Positions 1 to 5,823 of a stretch of 6,633 nucleotides of DNA are shown one piece after another. The stretch lies in the NCBI GenBank assembly GCA_902462475.1, contig CABQCB010000104.1:1-6633 (forward strand), written 5' to 3'. A program made the translations under genes and the position numbers. This stretch comes from an uncultured Oscillibacter sp. (GTDB lineage Bacteria > Bacillota_A > Clostridia > Oscillospirales > Oscillospiraceae). The notes under the pieces were generated by a model, which saw only the letters and a program-made list of their open reading frames with translations, did not search any database and was not told the DNA's origin. Position 1 is the first letter of the stretch. Every line of letters starts with the position of its first letter.

Positions 1-462
1 GGAGCCGGCGCCGATGGTGACGCCGGGGCAGACGGACACACCGCCGCCGATCCAGACGTTATCCTCGATGGTGATGGGGGCGCCGAACTCCAGCCCCGTG
101 TTCCGCACGGAGGCGGCGATGGGGTGCCCGGCAGCATAAAAGCACACCCGGGGCGCCACCATCACGTTGTTTCCGATGGTGATGGGGGCCACATCCAGGA
201 AGATGCAGTCGTAATTGGCGTAGAAGTTGTCGCCCACGGTGATATTGGTGCCGTAGTCGCAGCGGAGCGTGGGCTCGATCCAGCAATTTTCTCCCACGGA
301 TCCCAGCAGCCGGCGCAGAATGTCCGCCCGGGCGGCGTCGTCCTCCGGCGGGGCGTCGTTATACTGCCGGCACAGTATCTTCGCCCGCTGCCGGGCCTTG
401 CGCAGGGCCTCGTCCCCGGCGTCGTAAAGCTGGCCGGAGACCATCCGTTCCCATTGGTTCAT
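1..462 (-). CDS. Sugar O-acetyltransferase (maltose/galactoside acetyltransferase family), 3' end cut by window edge
   Basis: Transfers acetyl from acetyl-CoA to a sugar hydroxyl in the cytoplasm. 154 residues are visible; the family is usually about 185-200, so roughly 30 C-terminal residues lie outside the window. Residues 1-55 (MNQWERMVSGQLYDAGDEAL...) match the N-terminal Mac domain. Residues from about 60 show left-handed beta-helix hexapeptide repeats (ITVGDNF, ITIGNNV, ITIEDNVWIGGG, PGVTIGAGS). AGHPI puts the likely catalytic His at residue 113, close to His115 of E. coli LacA. AGGAGG (plus-strand positions 470-475) is 7 bases from the ATG at 460-462 but only 1 base from the in-frame ATG at 466-468, so the inner ATG is chosen. 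A clear promoter lies upstream, divergent from degV. The exact sugar cannot be told; maa or lacA would be over-naming. Confidence 0.93.
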   Translation of the reverse strand, partial: MNQWERMVSGQLYDAGDEALRKARQRAKILCRQYNDAPPEDDAARADILRRLLGSVGENCWIEPTLRCDYGTNITVGDNFYANYDCIFLDVAPITIGNNVMVAPRVCFYAAGHPIAASVRNTGLEFGAPITIEDNVWIGGGVSVCPGVTIGAGS

Positions 463-490
463 GGGCATGCCTCCTCTCATATTCAACAAC

Positions 491-519
491 AGTAAAGCAG
501 ACCGGCGGAACGGTGTCAA
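491..519 (-). promoter_or_regulatory. Sigma-A-type promoter of the sugar acetyltransferase
   Basis: On the minus strand, a perfect -35 TTGACA (plus positions 514-519) is followed by a 17-base spacer and TTTACT (plus positions 491-496, 4 of 6 to TATAAT). The predicted transcript starts near 484, a few bases before the AGGAGG at 470-475, so the leader is very short (about 20 bases). Confidence 0.75.
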
Positions 520-530
520 CCGGGAGACTC

Positions 531-559
531 TTGCTTTTTTGCGGGAATTTGCGTATAGT
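531..559 (+). promoter_or_regulatory. Sigma-A-type promoter of degV
   Basis: TTGCTT (531-536), a 17-base spacer and TATAGT (554-559, 5 of 6 to TATAAT). The predicted start is near 565, giving a leader of about 38 bases that ends in AAGGAG (591-596), 7 bases before the ATG. Its -35 box is only 11 bases from the -35 box of the divergent acetyltransferase promoter. Confidence 0.7.
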
Positions 560-603
560 AGATACCAACCATTCGGCGTCAAAGCCGCGAAAGGAGCGCG
601 ACC

Positions 604-1449
604 ATGGCTGTCCAGATCATTACGGACTCCACCAGCGATCTGACCGAGCAGGAGCAGCGGGAGCTGAACGTCCACATGCTGCACATGCGGGTCATCTTCG
701 AGGACGGCGTCTATACCGACGGCGTTGACATCACCAAGGAACAGTTCTATGAAAAGCAGGCCCAGGCCAAGATCCTGCCCAAGACCACCCAGGTCAACCC
801 CCAGGAGTACTGCGACACCTTCGAGCCGCTGTTGGAAAACGGCGACGAGGTGGTGGCCATCCTCATGTCCTCCCGCCTGTCCGGCACGTTCCAGTCCGCC
901 CAGATCGCCAAGGACATGGCAAAGGGCGGCGAGCGGCTCTACCTGGTGGACTCGCTGAACGTCACCATCGGCGAAGGGCTCCTGGTGCGGGAGGCGGTGC
1001 GCATGCGGGACGCCGGCGCCACCGGCGCCCAGATCGCCGCGGCACTGGAGGAGCTACGGCACCGGGTGCGGTTCGTGGCCTTCATCGGCACCCTCAAGTA
1101 TCTGAAAATGGGCGGCCGCATCTCCACATCCACCGCCGTGCTGGGCACCATGCTGGGCATTTCCCCCGTGGTGGCCATCGTGGAGGGGGAGGTCAAGTCC
1201 GTGGGCCAGGTGCGGGGCAAGCAGAAGATCCTCAGCTACACCCTGGACTTTTTCCGGGAGTATCCCGTGGACAGCCGCCACTGCGTCATGTTCGGCCACT
1301 CCCGGTGCCTGGAGACCATGGAGGCCTATCGGGACAAGTGCGTCCAGGCCCTGGGCATTCGGGACTACGCCTGGGACGAGCTGGGCGCCGTCATCGGCAC
1401 CCACTCCGGCCCCGGCTGCTACGGCGTGGCCTATATCGGGTTGAAATGA
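604..1449 (+). CDS. DegV family protein (fatty-acid-binding, FakB-like)
   Basis: 281 residues, the usual full length for DegV proteins. Family members bind one long-chain fatty acid; those working as FakB present it to the kinase FakA to make acyl-phosphate for phospholipid synthesis. Visible signatures in order: IITDSTSDL (5-13), TTQVNP (61-66, the TSQP-like ligand loop), SSRLSGTFQSA (89-99), VDS (115-117), TLKYLKMGGRIS (163-174), LGISPVVAIVEG (184-195) and GTHSGPGCYG (265-274). The Thr of the TTQ loop and Ser93 in RLSGT fit the positions that hold the fatty acid carboxylate in characterised DegV structures. The start is supported by AAGGAG 7 bases upstream and its own promoter. It appears monocistronic: a hairpin follows directly and the next gene converges. 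No FakA is in the window, so its partner and ligand are unknown. Confidence 0.96.
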   Translation: MAVQIITDSTSDLTEQEQRELNVHMLHMRVIFEDGVYTDGVDITKEQFYEKQAQAKILPKTTQVNPQEYCDTFEPLLENGDEVVAILMSSRLSGTFQSAQIAKDMAKGGERLYLVDSLNVTIGEGLLVREAVRMRDAGATGAQIAAALEELRHRVRFVAFIGTLKYLKMGGRISTSTAVLGTMLGISPVVAIVEGEVKSVGQVRGKQKILSYTLDFFREYPVDSRHCVMFGHSRCLETMEAYRDKCVQALGIRDYAWDELGAVIGTHSGPGCYGVAYIGLK

Positions 1450-1477
1450 GAAAGCAGAGCCTGTTGGCTCTGCTTTC
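1450..1477. terminator. Hairpin between convergent degV and transporter genes
   Basis: A perfect 12-base-pair stem, GAAAGCAGAGCC / GGCTCTGCTTTC, with a TGTT loop starts directly after the degV stop. The downstream U-tract is weak on either strand (CGTTCCTGTT on plus, TCATTTC on minus), so it is a plausible bidirectional terminator for the two converging genes but not a textbook one. The remaining gap, 1478-1531, shows nothing else. Confidence 0.65.
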
Positions 1478-1531
1478 CGTTCCTGTTGCATATACGATTG
1501 CATGTTTCCTGGATTTGGAGTAAATGAAACT

Positions 1532-3064
1532 TCAGACAAACAATCCCAGGGCGAAGAAGTCGTTTACCTGTCCCAGCAGCACCAGCACCATGCCAATGGG
1601 CGTGATGAAGCGGATACACAGGGAGTAGAACCGGTCGATCCGCTGCCTGCTGCCCAGGTGCACCTCCTCCAGTACCAGCTTGGGCCGGACCTCCCAGCCC
1701 ACCATGAGACTCATCAAAAGGGCGCCCAGGGGCATGGCGATGCCCTCGGACATCATATCCATGAAGTCCAGCCAGTTGTCGTTCCACGGGGCATATTTCA
1801 CCGTGCCGGAGGCAATCATACCCTCAGAGGCATCCTTGAGGGCCACCTCGCTGCCATCTGCCAGCTGGACCTGCGCTGCGCTTTCCTTGAAGGGCACGGG
1901 CACGCCGTTGCGGCCCAGGCCGTCCACGGCCACCAGCGCGGCCTCCGCCATGATGGCCAGGCACACGATGAGCACCACCCGCTCCCGCACGCCCTTTTTC
2001 CCGTGGTGCGCGCCCCGGTCCAGGAAGAAGGTGACCACCACCTCGATGAGGGAGATGGCGGAGGAGATGGCGGCGATGAGCACCAGCAAATAGAAGATCA
2101 CGCCGAACAGGGGCCCGATCCGCCCCATGGCGCTGAACACGTCCTGCAAGGTGACGAACAGCAGGCTGGGGCCGCCCAGCGCGATGTCGCCCACGTCCAT
2201 GCCCTGCTGGATACCGTTGGCCACGGCGGCGGGAATGACCGCAATGCCTGCCATGACGGCCACCAGCGTGTCCGCTCCCACGATGACCATGGAGTTTTTC
2301 ACCAGGTTTTCATCCTTTTTCAGGTAAGAGCCGTAGGTGAACATGACGCCCATGGCCAGGGACAAAGAGAAGAACATCTGGCCGCCGGCAGTGGCCAGCA
2401 CCGTCAAAAAGCCGGGGGCCTTGTCGATGAAGCCGGCGCTGACGGCGTAGCCGGGCACGAACATGAATTTCAGACCCTCCATGGCGCCGGGCAAAGTCAG
2501 GCTGCGGCAGATGATGATGACCAGCATGATGAACAGTGCCGGCATGCCCACGGTGTTGAACTTTTCGATGCCGCCGGAGATGCCGCCACGGTTGATGAGA
2601 TAGCAGATCACCAGGAACAGCAGCGTGAACAAGATGCTGCCGAAGGGATTGGTCAGCATGGAGTCAAACAGCTCCGCCCCGGTGGCAAGCTCCGTGGGGA
2701 AGGCCAGGGTGCTCAGGTTCAGGGCCATATACTCGATGCAGTAGCCGCCCAGCACCGCGTAAAAGCTCATGACCACGAAGGGGGAGAACACCGCCAGCCA
2801 GCCCACCCACTTGAAGCGCTTGGAAAGGGTGGTATAGCAGCCGATGACGCCCTGGCCCACCTTGCGGCCCATGGCCAGCTCGCTGACCATGACGATAAAG
2901 CCCACGAACACGGCCAGCAGCAGATACACGATCAAAAACGTGAAGCCGCCGGATTTGCCCATTTTGTACGGAAAGCCCCAGATGTTTCCAAGGCCCACGG
3001 CGGAGCCGATGGCCGCCAGCAGAAATCCAACGTTGCTGGCCCAGGAGCCTCTCTCATTTTTCAC
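1532..3064 (-). CDS. NSS-family sodium-dependent transporter (LeuT/MhsT-like amino acid symporter)
   Basis: Sodium-coupled uptake of an amino acid or related small amine across the cytoplasmic membrane. 510 residues from the preferred GTG. About 11 helices are visible, as in MhsT/Tyt1-type bacterial members: roughly 11-33, 39-60, 85-113, 140-158, 168-188, 217-246, 255-283, 317-348, 361-381, 431-457 and 485-508. The broken helix 1 reads GSAVGLGNIWGFPY (20-33), with the sodium-site residues Gly20, Ala22, Val23 and Asn27 in place. Helix 8 keeps Ala331, Ser334 and Ser335 for the second sodium. Two oddities: Gly30 stands where most members have the gate Arg, and the loop before helix 10 is long (about 382-430). 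Start: an ATG at 3118 would add 18 residues but lies only 2 bases past the -10 box, so it is probably not transcribed; GTG 3064 has GGAGAGAGGG 6 bases upstream. The substrate cannot be told. Confidence 0.95.
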   Translation of the reverse strand: MKNERGSWASNVGFLLAAIGSAVGLGNIWGFPYKMGKSGGFTFLIVYLLLAVFVGFIVMVSELAMGRKVGQGVIGCYTTLSKRFKWVGWLAVFSPFVVMSFYAVLGGYCIEYMALNLSTLAFPTELATGAELFDSMLTNPFGSILFTLLFLVICYLINRGGISGGIEKFNTVGMPALFIMLVIIICRSLTLPGAMEGLKFMFVPGYAVSAGFIDKAPGFLTVLATAGGQMFFSLSLAMGVMFTYGSYLKKDENLVKNSMVIVGADTLVAVMAGIAVIPAAVANGIQQGMDVGDIALGGPSLLFVTLQDVFSAMGRIGPLFGVIFYLLVLIAAISSAISLIEVVVTFFLDRGAHHGKKGVRERVVLIVCLAIMAEAALVAVDGLGRNGVPVPFKESAAQVQLADGSEVALKDASEGMIASGTVKYAPWNDNWLDFMDMMSEGIAMPLGALLMSLMVGWEVRPKLVLEEVHLGSRQRIDRFYSLCIRFITPIGMVLVLLGQVNDFFALGLFV

Positions 3065-3089
3065 AAAGATCCCTCTCTCCCATTCTTTT

Positions 3090-3110
3090 TTTGAATACCC
3101 CTCATTCAAA
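3090..3110. promoter_or_regulatory. Inverted repeat in the leader of the NSS transporter (possible operator or RNA hairpin)
   Basis: TTTGAAT and ATTCAAA form perfect 7-base arms around a 7-base spacer (plus positions 3090-3096 and 3104-3110). Relative to the predicted promoter it covers about +4 to +25 of the transporter transcript, a common operator position. It could also fold in the RNA as a short AU-rich hairpin with a G-rich loop. Symmetry and position are seen; a regulatory role is inferred. Confidence 0.45.
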
Positions 3111-3120
3111 TCATGCATGT

Positions 3121-3149
3121 AGGATACGCCCTTTTCCGCCTGGTGTCAA
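3121..3149 (-). promoter_or_regulatory. Sigma-A-type promoter of the NSS transporter
   Basis: On the minus strand, a perfect -35 TTGACA (plus positions 3144-3149), a 17-base spacer and TATCCT (plus positions 3121-3126, 4 of 6 to TATAAT). The predicted transcription start is near 3114, downstream of the ATG at 3118, so translation most likely begins at GTG 3064. Confidence 0.72.
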
Positions 3150-3212
3150 GAGAGGCGGCGGGCGCGACGATACAAAACTCTACTCCATAAAAGAAAGACA
3201 AGGTAAGATCAC

Positions 3213-4616
3213 ATGTTACAATTTCAATCCGTGACCAAGCAGAACGCGGCCAAGCTGCGCAAATATTATGAGCGCTGCAACTACGGACTATGCGAATACT
3301 CGGTGGGCACCAAGCTCATGTGGCGCAGCACCCTCCATCCCACCTGGACGGAGGCGGCCGGCTGCCTCATCGTGCGCAACTGCATCGACGGACAGGTGGT
3401 GTTCGACTATCCCGTCCCCGGCCCGGAGGGCGACGAGGACGCGGCGCTGGATCTGATCGAGAACTACTGCCTGGAAGAGGGCATCCCCCCGGTGATCTCC
3501 GTGGTGCCCGAGTGCAAGGCGGCCCGGCTTTTGAGCCGCTATCCCTATGTGCGCGTCAGCGACGTGCGCACCTGGCGGGACTATGTGTACTACCGGGAGG
3601 ACCTGCAGCTGTTCGCCGGCCGGCGCTACTCCGGCCAGCGCAACCACATCAACAAGTTCCGCTCCAAGTGGCCGGATGCCCAGTTCCGCCCCCTGGGGGA
3701 GGCGGACCGGGCGGTCATCGAGACGTTCTGGCGGGACTACGAGGCGGAGTTTCCCAAGGGGGACAACGCCAAGGCCCGGGATGAGCTGAAGCTGGCCCAG
3801 AAGATGCTGGCTATGGCGGGCAAGTCCTGGTTCCTTGCCGGCGGCATGTTCGACGGGGACAAGCTCATTGCTCTGTCTCTTGCGGAAAAGTGCGGCGAGA
3901 CCCTGATCATCCACATCGAAAAGGCCCTCTACTCCTATACCGGCGTGTATCCCACGCTGGTGCAGGCCTTTGCCGACGCCTTCGGCGACGGCTGCCAGTG
4001 GATCAACCGGGAGGACGACGCGGCAGACCGGGGCCTGCGGACCTCCAAGCTCCAGTACGGCCCGGCCAAGCTGGCGCCCAAGTACCGCTTTGAGCCCCAG
4101 AATGAGCTGCTGACCCATGTGAAGGCCATCCCGGAGCTGAAGACGGAGCGGCTGACTCTCTCGGCTCTGACGGAGGCGGACATCCCTGCCTACAACGCGC
4201 TGGTGCTGGACGATGAGCGCAACCGCTGGTGGGGCTACGATGACGTGGGCGGCCTGGGCGGCCCCGTCACGGAGCGCAGCTTCTTCGATGTGGCGGCTCG
4301 GGACTTTGAAAACCGCCAGGCGGCCAACTTCGCCGTCCGGCTGGACGGCAAGCTCATCGGTGAGGCGGTGCTCTACCGGTTCGACTGCCGGGGCGGCGCG
4401 GAGCTGGGCTGCCGGATCGACAAGGCCTACGCGGGCTTCGGCTACGGCACGGAGGCCTTTGCCGCCGTGGCGGACTGGGCCCTTTACAAGGTGCATCTGA
4501 GCCGGGTGGTGGCCAAGTGCTTCAAGGAAAACCAGGCCTCTTACAAGATGCTCTCTTCCTGCATGCGCAAGAAGGGGGAGGACGAGACGTTCTTCTATTT
4601 TGAAAAAGTGGTGTAA
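3213..4616 (+). CDS. DUF2156 (LPG_synthase_C-like) and GNAT acetyltransferase fusion protein
   Basis: 467 residues, soluble, with two acyltransferase-fold domains. Residues about 1-295 form a DUF2156 domain, related to the C-terminal catalytic domain of phosphatidylglycerol lysyltransferase (MprF): note YSGQRNHINKF (139-149) and INREDDAADRGLRTSKLQY (264-282), typical of the soluble members. Residues about 308-467 are a GNAT domain of the RimJ/RimL type, opening with LKTERLTLSALTEADIPAYN and carrying the acetyl-CoA loop region AYAGFGYGTEA (405-415). The usual Q/R that starts the Q-x-x-G-x-G loop is Ala407 here. There are no membrane helices, so it is unlikely to be a full lipid lysyltransferase; the substrate is unknown. 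A modest AAGG lies 9 bases before the ATG. Only a weak promoter candidate (CATAAA at 3186-3191, poor -35) is visible upstream. It is divergent from the transporter and ends in an intrinsic terminator. Confidence 0.92.
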   Translation: MLQFQSVTKQNAAKLRKYYERCNYGLCEYSVGTKLMWRSTLHPTWTEAAGCLIVRNCIDGQVVFDYPVPGPEGDEDAALDLIENYCLEEGIPPVISVVPECKAARLLSRYPYVRVSDVRTWRDYVYYREDLQLFAGRRYSGQRNHINKFRSKWPDAQFRPLGEADRAVIETFWRDYEAEFPKGDNAKARDELKLAQKMLAMAGKSWFLAGGMFDGDKLIALSLAEKCGETLIIHIEKALYSYTGVYPTLVQAFADAFGDGCQWINREDDAADRGLRTSKLQYGPAKLAPKYRFEPQNELLTHVKAIPELKTERLTLSALTEADIPAYNALVLDDERNRWWGYDDVGGLGGPVTERSFFDVAARDFENRQAANFAVRLDGKLIGEAVLYRFDCRGGAELGCRIDKAYAGFGYGTEAFAAVADWALYKVHLSRVVAKCFKENQASYKMLSSCMRKKGEDETFFYFEKVV

Positions 4617-4620
4617 AAAA

Positions 4621-4647
4621 GGCGGCGGGGATTCCCGCCGTCTTTTT
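4621..4647 (+). terminator. Intrinsic terminator after the DUF2156-GNAT gene
   Basis: A 9-base-pair stem, GGCGGCGGG / CCCGCCGTC (one G-U pair), with a GATT loop is followed by TTTTT (4643-4647). It starts 4 bases after the stop codon and is preceded by an A-run, which would extend the stem and may allow partial function on the other strand. Confidence 0.9.
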
Positions 4648-4652
4648 CTACC

Positions 4653-4681
4653 TTGCTGTGGAAAAAGTGCCGTGATACACT
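4653..4681 (+). promoter_or_regulatory. Promoter of the DUF1648 / small membrane protein operon
   Basis: TTGCTG (4653-4658), a 17-base spacer and TACACT (4676-4681), with TG at 4673-4674 giving an extended -10. Agreement with consensus is moderate, but placement just after the terminator and about 20 bases before the coding start fits. Confidence 0.55.
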
Positions 4682-4702
4682 GAGAAAAAAGGGGGCTGCG
4701 CC

Positions 4703-5161
4703 ATGAAAAAGAAACCGCTGGACCGGGTGATGAATGCCCTGAGCCTTTTGCTGCTGGCGGGGGTGACGGTCTGGCTGTGCCTTACCTGGGGGAGCATCCC
4801 GGCGCAGGTGCCTCTGCATTATAAGGCCGCCGGGCAGATCGACCGCTGGGGCGGCAAGGGGACGCTGATGGCCCTGGGGGCCATCGCCTGGGCGCTGTAC
4901 GGCCTGCTGACGGCGACGGAGCGGTTTCCCGGCGCCTGGAATACCGGCGTAAAGATCACAGAGGAGAACCGGGAGCGGGTGTATGCCCTGCTGGGGCACC
5001 TCCTCAGCACGCTGAAGCTGGTGATCTGCGCCATGTTCGTCTGGATCCTGGCGGCGGCCGCCCGGTGCCAGCCTCTCTCGGCATGGTTTTTGCCGGTGGT
5101 GCTGGAGGCGGTCTTCGGAGATACGGTCTATTGGTTTATTCGGGTGTTCCGGGCCCGGTAA
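4703..5161 (+). CDS. DUF1648 domain-containing membrane protein
   Basis: 152 residues with about four hydrophobic helices (roughly 11-29, 54-71, 99-119 and 126-147). Between helices 1 and 2 is the DUF1648 signature: LTWGSIPAQVPLHY (27-40) followed by GQIDRWGGK (44-52). This domain also forms the N-terminal part of SdpI-type immunity proteins, but the SdpI C-terminal region is absent, so an immunity role should not be assumed; most short DUF1648 proteins have no known function. The start is supported by a GGGGG-containing ribosome site (4691-4695) 7 bases upstream. The next gene begins 26 bases after the stop with no terminator between, so the two are probably co-transcribed. Confidence 0.9.
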   Translation: MKKKPLDRVMNALSLLLLAGVTVWLCLTWGSIPAQVPLHYKAAGQIDRWGGKGTLMALGAIAWALYGLLTATERFPGAWNTGVKITEENRERVYALLGHLLSTLKLVICAMFVWILAAAARCQPLSAWFLPVVLEAVFGDTVYWFIRVFRAR

Positions 5162-5187
5162 AGTGCGGAGAAAGAAAGGAGCGAGCG

Positions 5188-5331
5188 ATGGGAGAGCTGG
5201 TCTGGCGGGCGCTCAGCGCCCTGGCGGAAAATTTCATTGCCGCGGTGGTGCTGCTTCCCGTGGGAGTGATTTTCCTGGCCTACTTGGTTTATATCGTCGT
5301 CATGACCATCCGGGAGCTGCGGAAAAAATGA
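5188..5331 (+). CDS. Small single-helix membrane protein, 47 residues, unknown function
   Basis: MGELVWRALSALAEN, then a hydrophobic stretch (about 16-41), then a short basic tail, TIRELRKK. The positively charged C-terminus suggests N-out, C-in insertion. I do not recognise a family. Three points support a real gene: a strong AAAGGAG (5175-5181) 6 bases before the ATG, tight spacing after the DUF1648 gene, and a strong intrinsic terminator 11 bases after the stop. The frame is open further upstream (to an ATG at 5065), but that start lies inside the DUF1648 gene and lacks this ribosome site. It may work with, or stabilise, the DUF1648 protein; this is inferred only from position. Confidence 0.75.
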   Translation: MGELVWRALSALAENFIAAVVLLPVGVIFLAYLVYIVVMTIRELRKK

Positions 5332-5342
5332 GCAGAGACAAA

Positions 5343-5380
5343 CAAAGCCCGCGCCTTATGGCGCGGGCTTTGCCTTTTTT
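5343..5380. terminator. Strong bidirectional terminator between the small membrane protein and cdd
   Basis: A perfect 13-base-pair GC-rich stem (5343-5355 / 5360-5372, core AAAGCCCGCGCC) with a TTAT loop is followed on the plus strand by CCTTTTTT (5373-5380). On the minus strand it is preceded by the A-run at the cdd stop codon and followed by TTTGTCT, so it can serve both converging units. The plus-strand T-run overlaps the first two bases of the cdd stop triplet (5379-5381). Confidence 0.93.
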
Positions 5381-5783
5381 ACGCTTTTGCGTGCTCCAGG
5401 TTCATAGGGCCGAAGCCGTGGGGCAGCAGGTCGGCCAGGGTGGTATCAAGCTCCTGTCCGTCGCCGCTCAGGCAAATGACCTCCAGGTCCGGGGCGAACT
5501 CGAAAAGCACCTGACGGCACACGCCGCAGGGCACGCAGAAGTCCGGCCCCGTGCCGGCGATGACGATGCGGACGAAGTCCCGGTGTCCCTCACTGACCGC
5601 CTTGGCCACGGCGCACCGCTCGGCGCAGATGGTGGGGGAGTAGGCGGCGTTTTCGATGTTGCAGCCGGTGAACACCGTGCCGTCGGCGCACTCCAGCGCC
5701 GCCCCCACCGGGAAGTGGGAGTAGGGCACATAGGCCCGGTCCAGCATGGCAACAGCGGCGGCTTTCAATTCTTCACGGGTCAT
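5379..5783 (-). CDS. cdd: Cytidine deaminase
   Basis: Hydrolytic deamination of cytidine and deoxycytidine to uridine and deoxyuridine in pyrimidine salvage; cytoplasmic, zinc-dependent. 134 residues, the normal size of the small homotetrameric class found in B. subtilis. The zinc site is complete: Cys53 and catalytic Glu55 in TICAERCAVAKAVSEG, and Cys86 and Cys89 in PCGVCRQ. The ribose-binding segment GCNIENAAYSP (40-50) holds Asn42 and Glu44. YVPYSHFPVGAAL (18-30) is the standard N-terminal block. CTCCTTT (plus positions 5791-5797) reads AAAGGAG 7 bases before the ATG. It starts 38 bases after the lipoprotein stop on the same strand and has no clear promoter of its own, so it is probably the last gene of that run. 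Confidence 0.98.
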   Translation of the reverse strand: MTREELKAAAVAMLDRAYVPYSHFPVGAALECADGTVFTGCNIENAAYSPTICAERCAVAKAVSEGHRDFVRIVIAGTGPDFCVPCGVCRQVLFEFAPDLEVICLSGDGQELDTTLADLLPHGFGPMNLEHAKA

Positions 5784-5803
5784 AAGAACACTCCTTTGCG
5801 TGA

Positions 5804-5823
5804 GACGGTCAGATCTGGCCGTC
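5804..5823 (-). other. Hairpin in the lipoprotein-cdd gap
   Basis: An 8-base-pair inverted repeat (5804-5811 / 5816-5823, one G-U pair) with a GATC loop spans the lipoprotein stop codon and the short gap before cdd. No T-run follows on the minus strand, so it does not look like an intrinsic terminator; it might protect an mRNA end or lower readthrough. Confidence 0.4.

Noticed and set aside
463..468. An upstream ATG two codons before the acetyltransferase start
   Set aside because: It is only 1 base from the AGGAGG; the inner ATG has ideal 7-base spacing.
1054..1539. A 161-codon minus-strand frame across the end of degV
   Set aside because: It overlaps a well-supported DegV gene and the intergenic hairpin, and has no family features.
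1502..3094. A 530-codon open frame on the plus strand opposite the NSS transporter
   Set aside because: It is very rich in His, Gln and Asp and has no recognisable domain, which is typical of the antisense shadow of a GC-rich membrane protein gene. The opposite strand encodes a clear NSS transporter.
3065..3118. An extra 18-residue N-terminus for the transporter from ATG 3118
   Set aside because: The ATG lies 2 bases past the -10 box and upstream of the predicted transcript start, and an inverted repeat occupies the region. It is kept only as an alternative start.
3164..3191. Promoter for the DUF2156-GNAT gene (GCGACG-N16-CATAAA)
   Set aside because: The match to consensus is weak, so it is mentioned in the gene entry but not listed as a feature.
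3288..4496. A 402-codon open frame on the minus strand inside the DUF2156-GNAT gene
   Set aside because: It has no domain or ribosome site, and its composition fits an antisense shadow in GC-rich DNA.
5065..5187. An extended 88-residue version of the small membrane protein
   Set aside because: The extension overlaps the DUF1648 gene in another frame, while the ATG at 5188 has a strong, well-spaced ribosome site.
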